NCBI RefSeq assembly: GCF_023333595.1
Contig: NZ_JAIQZM010000020.1
Location: 51,160-115,159, forward strand
Reading direction: 5' to 3'
Length of the DNA stretch: 64,000 bases
DNA from: Argonema galeatum A003/A1
GTDB lineage: Bacteria; Cyanobacteriota; Cyanobacteriia; Cyanobacteriales; Aerosakkonemataceae
Shown here: positions 15,118 to 24,949 of the stretch, in pieces
How positions within the stretch are numbered: the stretch's first letter is position 1
How the letters are laid out: every line of letters begins with the position of its first letter
Program-made: the position numbers and the translations under genes
The notes under the pieces: model-generated
Databases searched by the model: none
Seen by the model: only the letters and a program-made list of their open reading frames with translations
Told to the model about the DNA's origin: nothing

Positions 15118-16488
15118 TTGAAACTCCCTGATGGCCCCCAGTCTCCACTCTGGCTAGAAACACTTCAGTTTGTTTTTCGTCCCATAGAATTCCTGGAGGC
15201 GCGTGCATTGCGCTACGGTGACGCTTTCACAATAGGCTCTCAAAGCAATTCTCCAGTTGTGTATTTAAGTCACCCGCAAGCGATCAAAGAAATCTTCACA
15301 GCCGATCCCAATTTGTTTGATTCTGGCCGTGGCAACAAACTATTGTTAGAACCGCTTTTTGGAGAACACTCCCTTTTAATGCTAGACGGCGAACGTCATC
15401 AACGCCATCGCCGTCTGCTTATGCCCCCCTTTCATGGGCAACGTATGCGAACCTACGGCCAGCTCATTCACGACATCACCACGCAGGCGATCGACCAGTG
15501 GCCAATTGGTCAACCCTTCCCAATCCGTTTGTTCATACAAGAGATTGCCCTGCGCTCGATCCTGCAAGCTGTGTTTGGTCTGCATCAGGGACATCGATAC
15601 ACTCTGCTTCGACAACTGCTCAGTTCATACCTTGACTCAATAGCCTCTCCAATTACTGCTGCTCAGCTATATTTTCCCTCGCTTCAACGAGACTTAGGAT
15701 CTTGGAGTCCGTGGGGACAATTTGTGCATCTGCGTAAGCAAATCGATGAACTACTCTACAGCGAAATAGAAGAGCGACGGCAGTCAATTGGAGAAGAGCG
15801 TGCCGATATCCTCAGCTTATTGCTAATAACCAGGGATGAAGCAGGTCAGCCTCTGACTAATGCGGAGTTACGGGATCAATTACTAACACTACTGATTGCG
15901 GGTTATGAAACCAGTGCCAGTGCGCTAACATGGGCTTTGTACGGAATTCATTATCTCCCAGAAGTCAGGAGCAAGCTACTCGACGAGATTGATGCTAATA
16001 GCCTCGATACCGATCCAAGTGCGATCGTTAAACTTCCGTATTTAACGGCTGTCTGCTCTGAAACACTACGGCTTTACCCAGTTGTTGTGGCTACCTCTAA
16101 TCGTATTTTGAAAGCTCCTTTGCAAATCATGGGTTATCAATTCGAGCCTGATACTGTGCTGATGCCCTGCATTTATTTAACCCACCAACGAGAGGATTTG
16201 TACCCAGATCCGAAGAGTTTTAACCCAGAACGCTTCTTGGAGCGGCAATTTTCACCCTATGAATATCTGCCCTTTGGAGGTGGTTCCCGTGCGTGTATTG
16301 GCATGGCATTCGCTCAGTTTGAAATGAAACTGGTACTGGCGACGATTCTTTCACGCTTGGAACTAGATCTCTACGTTCGCCGTGATATCAAACCTGTACG
16401 CCGTGGCCCCACTGTAGCCCCTCCAGCCGATCTGCAAATGATTGTAACAGGTCAGCGCCAGCCACAGAAAGTATTGACAGCCGTATAA
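15118..16488 (+). CDS. Cytochrome P450, CYP110-like
   Basis: Haem monooxygenase with the I-helix AGYETSASALTWAL, the ExxR motif ETLRLYP, and the haem loop PFGGGSRACIGMAFAQFE (ligand Cys near residue 393). I chose TTG 15118: AGGAGG at 15103-15108 sits 9 nt upstream and the product then begins LKLPDGPQSP, the usual CYP110 N-terminus. A GTG at 15007 would add 37 atypical residues. No membrane anchor. CYP110 members hydroxylate fatty acids or terpenes; the divergent UbiA-like neighbour suggests a terpenoid substrate, but this is inference. Confidence 0.92.
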   Translation: MKLPDGPQSPLWLETLQFVFRPIEFLEARALRYGDAFTIGSQSNSPVVYLSHPQAIKEIFTADPNLFDSGRGNKLLLEPLFGEHSLLMLDGERHQRHRRLLMPPFHGQRMRTYGQLIHDITTQAIDQWPIGQPFPIRLFIQEIALRSILQAVFGLHQGHRYTLLRQLLSSYLDSIASPITAAQLYFPSLQRDLGSWSPWGQFVHLRKQIDELLYSEIEERRQSIGEERADILSLLLITRDEAGQPLTNAELRDQLLTLLIAGYETSASALTWALYGIHYLPEVRSKLLDEIDANSLDTDPSAIVKLPYLTAVCSETLRLYPVVVATSNRILKAPLQIMGYQFEPDTVLMPCIYLTHQREDLYPDPKSFNPERFLERQFSPYEYLPFGGGSRACIGMAFAQFEMKLVLATILSRLELDLYVRRDIKPVRRGPTVAPPADLQMIVTGQRQPQKVLTAV

Positions 16489-16498
16489 CCAGCCTCTT

Positions 16499-19400
16499 TC
16501 AAACAAACGCTTGCACAGGGATTTGGCGAGATTGCTGTTTCAGCGGAATTTTGATGATAAATTCCGCCCCTTCTCCCAGTGCAGAAATACACTCAACACT
16601 ACCCCCGTGTTTCTCCACCACAATCTGGTAACTAATCGACAACCCCAAACCAGTACCCTTACCCATCGGCTTCGTCGTAAAGAACGGGTCAAACAGTTTA
16701 GAGCGTACCTCCTCCGTCATGCCTGGGCCATTATCCTTAATCCGAATCGCCACCTTATTACCATCTATCACCTGTGTGCGAATCCGAATTTCTTTCTCAC
16801 TGGTAAGTCTGGCTTCATCCATTGCATCAATGCCATTCGCCAAGATATTCATAAATACCTGATTCAGCTGTCCGGGATAACACTCTACGGGGAGCAAAGA
16901 GCCATACTCTTTAACTACGTCGATCGCTTTTAACTCTCCTTTTGCTTTCAGGCGATGCTGTAAAATCATCAACGTACTCTCCAACCCGTCGTGGATGTTG
17001 ACTGCCCTGGCACTCCCTTCATCAACTCGTGAGAAGTTGCGTAACGATTGCATAATATCGTAGATGCGGTCAGTTCCCACTTTCATCGAAGCAACCATTT
17101 TTGGCAGGTCTTCCATCAAGTATTCTAGGTCAATTTCTTCTATTTCTTCTTGAATCTCCGCTGGCGGATTGGGAAAGTGGTGCTGGTAAAGATTCAAAAG
17201 ATTGAGCATATCTTGTACATACTCAGAAGCATGATGTAGATTGCCATTGATAAAACTGACGGGGTTATTAACTTCATGAGCTACTCCCGCAACAAGCTGT
17301 CCCAAACTAGATATTTTCTCAGTTTGAACGAGTTGAGCTTGTGTCTGCTGCAACTTGTACAGATATTCTTCTAATGCTTGGTTTTTATCTCTCAGAAGCG
17401 CTTCTGAAGACTGCAAAGCGGCATTTTTACTATCCAACTCTTGATTCTTAGCTTCCAGTTGTTGAGAATAAATTTGCAACTCCTCGTAAAGAGTAGCATT
17501 TTCTAGTGAGATAGATGCTTGTGTTGCGAAAAGTTTTAACACAGACAACCGGGCAGAGGTAAAAGCTCCCACTGTTAAGTTATTTTCCAAATAAAGTATA
17601 CCCGTGAATTTACCTTGATGGATCAGCGGTAAACATAAAATTGACTTGGAATGAGTTCTCACGATATAAGGGTCGTTGGCAAAAATTCCCTCTTGTGTCG
17701 CATTATTTAATACCACAGATTCTTTGGTTCTTTCTACATAGTTGATAATAGCGACAGGCAAATCTGGACGTGCTGAAATTTTCACAGATGGCAGCACTCG
17801 GATTTTGTCTTTCTCTACAGCACCCTCTGCTACCAGCACCAACTCACCTGCTTTTTTCAAGAATAAGAGTCCTTTTCTCGCGCCAGCACTCTCAATGAGA
17901 ATGTGCATCAATTTATCCAGCAACTTGCGGAGAACGATTTCAGAAGAAATCGCTTGGGATACTTTCGTTACCGTGACCAAATCCAGTGCAGACGCACTCC
18001 CTCCTGTCGTCGAGGTGGTTGTCCGAGTAATATCGAAGCCGGGGTCTTCTCGCTTCAGTATATTCAAGAAGAATTCAGGATATCTTTCTTCCAAATCTTT
18101 AACTTTTGCCTTCGCTCCCCAACGAATATAACCATAATAAGCTTCCGTCAGATAAGTTTGAGCAATCTTCTCTCTACCACAAGAGAAATGAAACTCCGCC
18201 GCTAGTTCATTAGCAATAGCTTCTTCCTGAATATACCCCTGTTCCTTGGCTCCTTTTATTGCTCGGTCGTAATACTCCATTGCTTTAACATCTTGGTACA
18301 AGACTCGCGCTTTCTCGGCTTCCACGAGATGGTACTTATGCTGATAGTTTGACGGGGCATGAAATGCCCATTTCTTCATTTTTTTCTGATTCGCCACCAC
18401 TTTATTCATCTGTTTGGTCTTCTCAATTGATTCGGCAGTGGGGTACAGAGCCAGGAGAGCTAGAGAATAGTAAAAGTTGTGGGCCGCCAAAGCCGGAGAA
18501 CCGACGCCGCCTTCTGCGTATTTTTCCGCCAATCTGGCTTGTTCAACAGACTGAACATATTCTTTAAACAAATAAGATAGAAGTGTTTTCATAAAATAGA
18601 AAGGAAAAATCAGTGTGACACTATTTTTTTCGATTAAGAAATCCAGCATTTCTGTTTCGTTAAAACTTTCGCCTATTAACCGGCATCTATCCCCAGATTT
18701 ATCCATTAAATTTAAGACTGTTTGACTCCAGATATTTGTTGTTATTAGCTGGAATTCCTGTTTAACTTTTCCCATCATCTCCTGATATTTAGCCTGTTTA
18801 TGTGCTAAATATTCCAGATGTTCACCTATCAAAAAAGGGTAGGTACAATAGTCCATAGCGCTATAACAAGCATATTCTATATCTCCGACTTCAAAACCAA
18901 ATTGAATTTGCTCCAAAAACACTTCGCTGCTTTCCCTAATATGGTCTTTACAGTGCCGGATCACAGCATTAAATACTATATTTACTTTCGGTTTGAGTTC
19001 TCTAGCATCAAATTGGTCAACCAGCTTCACAGCCAGTTGACCAAATCGATATCCAGAGTCGATGTCTCCGACAATATGACACAGGATCAAGCCATAAAAA
19101 TCATAGGCGTAAGCGACCTGCGGAGAATTTCCATGTTTGAGACAGAGATTAATCATTGTAACTGTAACCAGCGGGAAAAGAGCGGGAGCCACAAAAAAAA
19201 CTGGACTAAATACAGTCATTAAGATCCGCATAGCCGCTAGTTTATAAGCATCGGTCATTTCTGGGAGGTCTGCTAACTCCTCAATCTTCTTTCTTCCCAG
19301 CATCAGCTTTGTCTTAAGTAACCCCATTAAAATATTCAGTTTGCTAGGCTTTTTAGGCAAGGAAACTCCCAGCATCTTTAGAACTGGTAGCGCCGTATCT

Positions 19401-22003
19401 ATCGCTGCGTGCATCTGGTTTTGAGCGATGTAAAACTGGATTTTTTTTTCATAAACCAGCACTTTTTCGAGCAGGGTTTTGGCGCGGTCTAAGACGACAT
19501 CAGACAACTCTTTTGCCCGCTCGAAGTTGGTGTTGAGATATTCGGCTGCTATCGTTTCTGTAAAAATATCTCGCGTCAATTCATAATGAGTCTCCCAACT
19601 GTCAGTAGCAAGTAATTGCAAACCAACATTCAGATACCTAACAGCGGCATCATAAGCTGTTGCAGCTAAAGCTCTTTTACCAGCCATCAAATTCAATTTG
19701 ACCAGTTCTTCTTTTTCCGCCTCCCCTGTAATGAATTCCACCCCTATGTTCAGTTGGTTGACAATATCAAAAAGATTTTCAGCCAAAGCGAATTTAGCGG
19801 TCTTCACCAACAACAACTGACCAATTTTTAGGTGAGTAGCTTTTCTCTCAGCTTCTGGAATCAGAGAATATGCCGCTTGCTGAACCCGGTCATGCAAAAA
19901 TTTATACCCTACTTTTAAATCTTTAACTTGCCAATATTTCTGTTCTGATTCCTCAATAAATAGGGGTATTTTATAATCTGTAGAAAGGGGCAAAATCAAT
20001 CCTGCTTGCAACGATTCCCACAATTCATCGGCAGTATTTAACAGCGATTTCTCATTAACAACGGCAAGATTATCTAAGTTAAATGTATTGCCAATACAAG
20101 CAGCTAGCTTTAAAACGTGCTGAGTTGAAGCAGCCAGTTTTTGAATATTTCTAGCCACCAGTTCAACAACATTGAAATCTGTGATGCCAATAGATTGAAT
20201 TTGCTCTAAATCCCACAACCAGCGACCTTCGTTAAAATCAAACGTCAGCAGTTTCTCCGAATACAGCGTAGAAAGCAGAGTCGTCAAAAAGAAAGGATTA
20301 CCCTGAGTTTTGTTGAAAACTAACTCAGCTAACGGTTTTGACCTCTCCCCCAACCCCTCCTCTGCAAAGGAAGGGGGTTGGGGGGTTAGGTTTTCACCCA
20401 AAGTATCGCTTACTAAAGCAAAGACGTGGGAGAAATCCAAAGCCTCTAGAACAATATTATTAACAACCGCCCCAGCTTGCTGAATCTTCTCTATAGTCTG
20501 AATCGTGGCATGAGTCGGACTAACTTCATTATCTCGATACGCCCCTATCATCAACACATATTTGCTACCCGCATCGGTCATCATCAGCTCGATTAACTTC
20601 AAAGAAGCTGAATCTGCCCACTGTAAGTCATCTAAGAATAAAACGAGCGGGTGTTCTTTTTGTGCAAAGCAGCCGATAAACTTTAGAAATACTGCATTAA
20701 AACGATTTTGAGATTCAGTCGGCCCTAACTGTATTACCGCCGGTTGTGCTTCTATAATCCATTCCACTTCGGGAATTACATCAATGATAATTTGACCGTT
20801 TTCTCCTAACGCTGCTAATAATTTCGATTTCCAAATAGCAATATTTTCCCGATTTTCTGTTAATAGCTGACGCATCAACTCCTGGAAAGCTTGAATGAGA
20901 GCAGAATAAGGAATATTCCGCTTAAACTGGTCAAACTTACCGCCAATAAAGTATCCGCGTTGCCTTACAATTGGTTTGTGAACTTCATTGACTACTGAAG
21001 TTTTACCAATCCCCGAATAACCGGAAACCAGCATCATCTCAGTGCTGCCAGCAGCGACACGCTCAAAGGTTGCCAACAGTTCGGCGACTTCTGCTTCCCG
21101 TCCGTAGAGTTTTTGGGGGATGAGAAATTGGCCGGATTTATCTAGCAAACCAGGAACGAAGTTGACAATTTTGCCGCTGGAGATTAGCTGATTAAAGCAG
21201 GTTTCTATATCCGCTTTGATTCCCAAAGCGCTTTGATATCTGTCTTCAGCGGTTTTTGCCATTAGCTTCATCACAATATCGGAAACCACTAGAGGAATCT
21301 CTGAATTCATCTGATGCGGCGATACTGGTGTTTTAGCAATGTGGCAGTGTACTAATTCCAGCGGGTCGTTGCTTTGAAAAGGCAGTTGGTCTGTGAGGAT
21401 TTCATAGAAAGTGACGCCTAGAGAGTAAAAGTCGGTGCGATAATCAATGGAGCGATTCATTCTCCCAGTTTGCTCTGGGGAAATATAAGCAATGGTTCCT
21501 TCCAGTAAATCGGGACTGCTAATTGTAGGTGTTTCTCTGGAAAGCCGAGAAGCAATGCTAAAATCAATGAGTTTGACTATCCATTGTTGGGAATTAATCA
21601 GGATATTTTGGGGTTTTATATCTTTATGAATAATATGGTTTTTATGCAGTTCGTCCAATGTTTCTGCTAGCTGACGGGCGAGGGAAAGAAAGGCGAGTAT
21701 AGAGATTTTCTGCTCGCTCATTAATTTTTTGAGTGAGTCTCCCTCAAAATCTTCTAATATCAGGGCTAAACCGTTCTTATAGTTTTCTAAAGCGATTGGT
21801 TTGCCAATGCCTTCTATGTTCAGCGGTTGGATAATTTTATACTCGTGCCGCAGTCGGGTGATTTCTTCGAGGGTGGGGTAATCTGCTTTGAGAGTTTTGA
21901 TAATTACGGATGTCTGTTCTGGCGACTTGACGCCGCGATAAATCACAGTTTTAACACCTTCATGAATGGCTTCTGTAAGTTGATAACCTGGAAGTGTCAG
22001 CAT
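16499..22003 (-). CDS. Ser/Thr kinase-AAA ATPase-GAF-histidine kinase hybrid
   Basis: 1834 residues. In order: a Ser/Thr kinase (about 1-270; HKDIKPQNIL at 126, with DFS instead of DFG at 147), an AAA/STAND ATPase (Walker A GYSGIGKTS near 325, Walker B LVLFLDDLQWAD), a long helical TPR-like region (about 680-1280), a GAF domain (about 1330-1490), a coiled coil, and a histidine kinase with phospho-acceptor in GVAHEVNNP (about 1575) and ATPase boxes FDPFFTTKPMGKGTGLGLS. Such hybrids are common in filamentous cyanobacteria; the signal is unknown. Residues about 538-555 (LTPQPPSFAEEGLGER) are an in-frame genomic repeat. The response regulator is not adjacent. Confidence 0.95.
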   Translation of the reverse strand: MLTLPGYQLTEAIHEGVKTVIYRGVKSPEQTSVIIKTLKADYPTLEEITRLRHEYKIIQPLNIEGIGKPIALENYKNGLALILEDFEGDSLKKLMSEQKISILAFLSLARQLAETLDELHKNHIIHKDIKPQNILINSQQWIVKLIDFSIASRLSRETPTISSPDLLEGTIAYISPEQTGRMNRSIDYRTDFYSLGVTFYEILTDQLPFQSNDPLELVHCHIAKTPVSPHQMNSEIPLVVSDIVMKLMAKTAEDRYQSALGIKADIETCFNQLISSGKIVNFVPGLLDKSGQFLIPQKLYGREAEVAELLATFERVAAGSTEMMLVSGYSGIGKTSVVNEVHKPIVRQRGYFIGGKFDQFKRNIPYSALIQAFQELMRQLLTENRENIAIWKSKLLAALGENGQIIIDVIPEVEWIIEAQPAVIQLGPTESQNRFNAVFLKFIGCFAQKEHPLVLFLDDLQWADSASLKLIELMMTDAGSKYVLMIGAYRDNEVSPTHATIQTIEKIQQAGAVVNNIVLEALDFSHVFALVSDTLGENLTPQPPSFAEEGLGERSKPLAELVFNKTQGNPFFLTTLLSTLYSEKLLTFDFNEGRWLWDLEQIQSIGITDFNVVELVARNIQKLAASTQHVLKLAACIGNTFNLDNLAVVNEKSLLNTADELWESLQAGLILPLSTDYKIPLFIEESEQKYWQVKDLKVGYKFLHDRVQQAAYSLIPEAERKATHLKIGQLLLVKTAKFALAENLFDIVNQLNIGVEFITGEAEKEELVKLNLMAGKRALAATAYDAAVRYLNVGLQLLATDSWETHYELTRDIFTETIAAEYLNTNFERAKELSDVVLDRAKTLLEKVLVYEKKIQFYIAQNQMHAAIDTALPVLKMLGVSLPKKPSKLNILMGLLKTKLMLGRKKIEELADLPEMTDAYKLAAMRILMTVFSPVFFVAPALFPLVTVTMINLCLKHGNSPQVAYAYDFYGLILCHIVGDIDSGYRFGQLAVKLVDQFDARELKPKVNIVFNAVIRHCKDHIRESSEVFLEQIQFGFEVGDIEYACYSAMDYCTYPFLIGEHLEYLAHKQAKYQEMMGKVKQEFQLITTNIWSQTVLNLMDKSGDRCRLIGESFNETEMLDFLIEKNSVTLIFPFYFMKTLLSYLFKEYVQSVEQARLAEKYAEGGVGSPALAAHNFYYSLALLALYPTAESIEKTKQMNKVVANQKKMKKWAFHAPSNYQHKYHLVEAEKARVLYQDVKAMEYYDRAIKGAKEQGYIQEEAIANELAAEFHFSCGREKIAQTYLTEAYYGYIRWGAKAKVKDLEERYPEFFLNILKREDPGFDITRTTTSTTGGSASALDLVTVTKVSQAISSEIVLRKLLDKLMHILIESAGARKGLLFLKKAGELVLVAEGAVEKDKIRVLPSVKISARPDLPVAIINYVERTKESVVLNNATQEGIFANDPYIVRTHSKSILCLPLIHQGKFTGILYLENNLTVGAFTSARLSVLKLFATQASISLENATLYEELQIYSQQLEAKNQELDSKNAALQSSEALLRDKNQALEEYLYKLQQTQAQLVQTEKISSLGQLVAGVAHEVNNPVSFINGNLHHASEYVQDMLNLLNLYQHHFPNPPAEIQEEIEEIDLEYLMEDLPKMVASMKVGTDRIYDIMQSLRNFSRVDEGSARAVNIHDGLESTLMILQHRLKAKGELKAIDVVKEYGSLLPVECYPGQLNQVFMNILANGIDAMDEARLTSEKEIRIRTQVIDGNKVAIRIKDNGPGMTEEVRSKLFDPFFTTKPMGKGTGLGLSISYQIVVEKHGGSVECISALGEGAEFIIKIPLKQQSRQIPVQAFV
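20341..20391 (-). repeat. CCCCCAACCCC palindromic repeat inside the kinase gene
   Basis: The imperfect palindrome CCCCAACCCCTCC...GGAAGGGGGTTGGGG matches a repeat family usually found between genes in filamentous cyanobacteria. Here it is read in frame within the ATPase module and adds about 18 residues without breaking the gene. Confidence 0.75.
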
Positions 22004-22535
22004 TATTAGAATCCTCCGTATTATTACGGTCTTTTCGTGTAAAGTTTAGGAATGGTATTTTGCCATCAGGGTAAACATAGTCTTTTTTTACCAGGCTATA
22101 GCAAAGTGCTGAGTGCTTTAGTGCAAACACAGTCGCTTCCTTGCTTTGAGCGCTAAATAGTGTCCTAACCTATGTGACTATGGCTATAATTTAAAAATCA
22201 GCTTATTTCAGGATAGCTTTTTACTGCGGTTTTTTGCAATAAGTTTTTTCTCTTTCAATATATGGCAGGACTAAAGCCCCTGTCACACTTAAATCAACTT
22301 GTAGGGTGCGTCAGACGAAGTTATACCCACATTACGCTTCAATGACCCCCTTTATGTCTAAACATTGTAGAGACGTTTCATGAAACGTCTCTACAATGTT
22401 TAGGCCAAAAATTCTCATGGGGTAACAAACCCGGGTTTGTATTATATAGCCGCTAACGGCTCTATGATACAAGGTATGCTAAAACTTTTATAACAGAGAA
22501 ATCTAGAAATTGATGCAACAGTTCAAAACCTGTTG
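22004..22535. other. Intergenic region with family A repeat, no gene seen
   Basis: This 532-nt gap holds the upstream region of the hybrid kinase gene, the family A element and a small hairpin AGCCG/CGGCT at about 22447-22460. No credible open frame was found on either strand. Confidence 0.5.
22342..22442 (+). repeat. MITE-like repeat, family A, copy 2
   Basis: It shares ACCCCCTTTATGTCT, the GTAGAGACGTTTC hairpin, AAAAATTCTCATGGGGTAAC and CAAACCCG with the copies at 733 and 54791. Its centre is a perfect 42-bp palindrome (22360-22401), longer than in the other copies. The outer left end is degraded. Confidence 0.75.
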
Positions 22536-23489
22536 CTAGGCAGCGTACAACGCCTTAATCCACTCCCATTCCTTCCTCAAACCCTCTTGCAGCGAGACTT
22601 TTGGCTGATAACCCAATAACTTCTGGGCTTTGGACACATCCGCACCTGTGTGACGCGCATCTCCCTTCGCCGCTTCCACGTGATTTCTGCGAATGGGACG
22701 TCCGACAATTTTTTCCATCGTGTCTAGCACTTCGGTTAATACTACGCGACTGCCGCCGCCAATATTGAAAACTTCGCCTACTGCCTCTGGTGCAGTTGCA
22801 GCTGCTAAATTGGCAGCAACTACATCGCTGATGAAGGTGTAATCCCGTGTTTGCTGTCCGTCGCCGTAAATAGGAATCGGTTCATCTAGCAGAATAGCTC
22901 TGAAAAACTTATGAAACGCCATATCGGGACGTTGACGGGGGCCATAAACTGTAAAGTAACGCAATGAAGCTACAGGAACGCCAAAATTTTTGTGATATAA
23001 TCCGCAGAGATGTTCGCTAGCCAACTTTGTCATTCCGTAAGGAGAAACAGGTTGAGGACAAACAGATTCCGACGTTGGCAGAGTTTCCGCGTTACCGTAC
23101 ACCGAAGAAGAGGAGGCAAACACAAACCGCTTGAGGTGTTTAGCTTCCTTCGCCGCTTCCAGTAAAACTTGCGTTGCATTTATATTCCGTTCTGTATAAG
23201 ATCGAAAGCCATCTCCCCAGCTGGCACGGACGCCTGCTTGAGCGGCTTGATGATAGACTACTTTTGCATCGGCAAGTAATGCTGTCCAGTCTACAGACTG
23301 GATATCGGCCTCAATTAAGTTAAAATTTGGGTGATTTTCAAAGCCTGAAACATTCTTGCGTTTCAAGCCGGGATTGTAGTAATCATTAAAATGATCGACG
23401 CCGATTACTTGCTCTCCTTGGCTCAACAAAGCTTCGACTAGGTGAGACCCAACAAAACCGGCAGTCCCCGTAACTATACTTGTCGCCAT
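22536..23489 (-). CDS. NAD-dependent nucleotide-sugar epimerase (UDP-glucuronate 4-epimerase-like)
   Basis: A 317-residue extended SDR. It begins with the NAD fold TGTAGFVGSHLVEALL (GxxGxxG), has the acid-type DHFNDYYNPGLKR loop common in UDP-glucuronate 4-epimerases, the catalytic SSSSVYG and YGMTK (YxxxK), RYFTVYGPRQRPDMA, and GDGQQTRDYTFISDVV. It likely interconverts UDP-glucuronate and UDP-galacturonate or a related pair for cell-surface glycans. It diverges from purD with a short shared upstream region. Confidence 0.88.
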   Translation of the reverse strand: MATSIVTGTAGFVGSHLVEALLSQGEQVIGVDHFNDYYNPGLKRKNVSGFENHPNFNLIEADIQSVDWTALLADAKVVYHQAAQAGVRASWGDGFRSYTERNINATQVLLEAAKEAKHLKRFVFASSSSVYGNAETLPTSESVCPQPVSPYGMTKLASEHLCGLYHKNFGVPVASLRYFTVYGPRQRPDMAFHKFFRAILLDEPIPIYGDGQQTRDYTFISDVVAANLAAATAPEAVGEVFNIGGGSRVVLTEVLDTMEKIVGRPIRRNHVEAAKGDARHTGADVSKAQKLLGYQPKVSLQEGLRKEWEWIKALYAA

Positions 23490-23577
23490 AAACTTCCTAG
23501 ACTAATGCGCGGATATATCTAAACTGCAAATTAGCATTTTATCCTTGAAAATTGGAGATCGATCGCACGAGGATAAT

Positions 23578-24885
23578 GTGAAGATTTTAGTTGTTGGCAA
23601 TGGCGGACGCGAACACGCGCTAGCTTGGAAGCTGCTGCAATCCAAGCAGGTTGATGAGGTATTCTGCGTACCGGGGAATGGCGGCACGGCGTCCCTGGAA
23701 CGCTGTGAGAATATACCTCTAAGAGTAGATGATTTTGCGGGAATTGGACGTTTTGCCCAAGAAAATGAGATTTCTCTGGTGGTAGTTGGCCCCGAAGTGC
23801 CGCTATCGCTGGGAATTGCAGACTATCTGCTTTCTCAAAATATCGCTGTGTTTGGCCCGACGAAAGCGGGTGCTGAGATTGAGGCGAGTAAGGCGTGGGC
23901 GAAGGCTTTGATGGCAGAAGCGGGAATACCGACGGCTAAGTCGGCTGTGTTTACGGACGCAGAAGAAGCGATCGCATACATTAAAACTCAAGTAGCACCA
24001 ATTGTGGTCAAGGCGGATGGTTTGGCAGCTGGAAAAGGGGTGACAGTGGCCCAAACAGTTGAGGAAGCTTTGTCGGCTGTGGCAGACATTTTTGAGGATG
24101 GCTTTGGCAAGGTGGTGATCGAAGAATGTTTAATTGGTGAAGAAGTATCGGTTTTAGCCTTGACGGATGGCTTGACAATTCGCCCCTTGTTACCAGCCCA
24201 AGATCACAAACGAATTGGGGATGGGGATACTGGGCCAAATACGGGCGGTATGGGAACTTATGCTCCAGCGCCCCTTTGTACTCCCCAGTTGCTAGAACAA
24301 GTAGAGCGGGAAGTTTTGCAGCCTGCGATCGCAACTTTACAAAAACGCGGCATTCACTACGTAGGCGTTCTCTATGCTGGATTGATGATTGCACCAACAG
24401 GAGAACTAAAAGTGCTGGAATTTAACTGTCGCTTTGGCGATCCCGAAACTCAAGTCATTCTACCGCTACTCGAAACGCCATTAGAAGAATTGCTACTAGC
24501 CTGCTGCGAAGGGCGACTGGCCGAGATGCCGCCCATTCGCTGGAAAACAGGAGCCTGCGTCTGCGTGGTGATGGCTTCTGGCGGTTATCCGGGAGACTAT
24601 CAAAAGGGTAAAGAAATTACTGGCATTGAGCAAGCCCAGGCAAAAGGAGCGATCGTCTTTCACGCTGGCACGCTGGCCCCAGAAAATCCAAAATCCGCGA
24701 GCCAAAATCCCAAATCCGATGGTGGGCGGGTTCTGGGAGTCACAGCGATTGGGGAAAACTTCGAGGATGCGATCGCGCAAGCTTACGCAGCAGTCGATTG
24801 TATCCAATTTGAAGGCGCGTACTATCGGCGAGATATAGCTCAAAAAGCTATCAATAGCACGATCGGGGTTTATTCTATGAAATAG
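23578..24885 (+). CDS. purD: Phosphoribosylamine-glycine ligase (GARS)
   Basis: An ATP-grasp enzyme of purine synthesis. GTG 23578 is preferred because GAGGA lies 4 nt upstream and the product starts VKILVVGNGGREHALAWKL, the canonical N-terminus; a TTG at 23545 would add 11 poor residues. Other motifs are KADGLAAGKGV, HKRIGDGDTGPNTGGMGTYAP and EFNCRFGDPETQ. Near the C-terminus the segment PENPKSASQNPKSD is encoded by CCAAAATCC heptamer repeats inserted in frame. nblS follows 64 nt downstream, an order I recall from other cyanobacteria. Confidence 0.95.
   Translation: MKILVVGNGGREHALAWKLLQSKQVDEVFCVPGNGGTASLERCENIPLRVDDFAGIGRFAQENEISLVVVGPEVPLSLGIADYLLSQNIAVFGPTKAGAEIEASKAWAKALMAEAGIPTAKSAVFTDAEEAIAYIKTQVAPIVVKADGLAAGKGVTVAQTVEEALSAVADIFEDGFGKVVIEECLIGEEVSVLALTDGLTIRPLLPAQDHKRIGDGDTGPNTGGMGTYAPAPLCTPQLLEQVEREVLQPAIATLQKRGIHYVGVLYAGLMIAPTGELKVLEFNCRFGDPETQVILPLLETPLEELLLACCEGRLAEMPPIRWKTGACVCVVMASGGYPGDYQKGKEITGIEQAQAKGAIVFHAGTLAPENPKSASQNPKSDGGRVLGVTAIGENFEDAIAQAYAAVDCIQFEGAYYRRDIAQKAINSTIGVYSMK
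24681..24719 (+). repeat. CCAAAATC heptamers within purD
   Basis: AAAATCCAAAATCC and CCAAAATCCCAAATCC are read in frame as a short Pro/Lys/Ser/Asn loop just before GGRVLGVTAIG. The same repeat is intergenic at 9200, 33330, 43450, 49840, 52040 and 61785. Confidence 0.8.
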
Positions 24886-24949
24886 AAACGGTAAAGTGTA
24901 AAAAAACTTTACAGTTATATTTCATCCTTTATACTTCCTCTTTCCTAAG

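Noticed and set aside
24008..24397. Reverse-strand frames inside purD
   Set aside because: Proline- and leucine-rich shadow translations without start signals; PurD motifs occupy the forward frame throughout.
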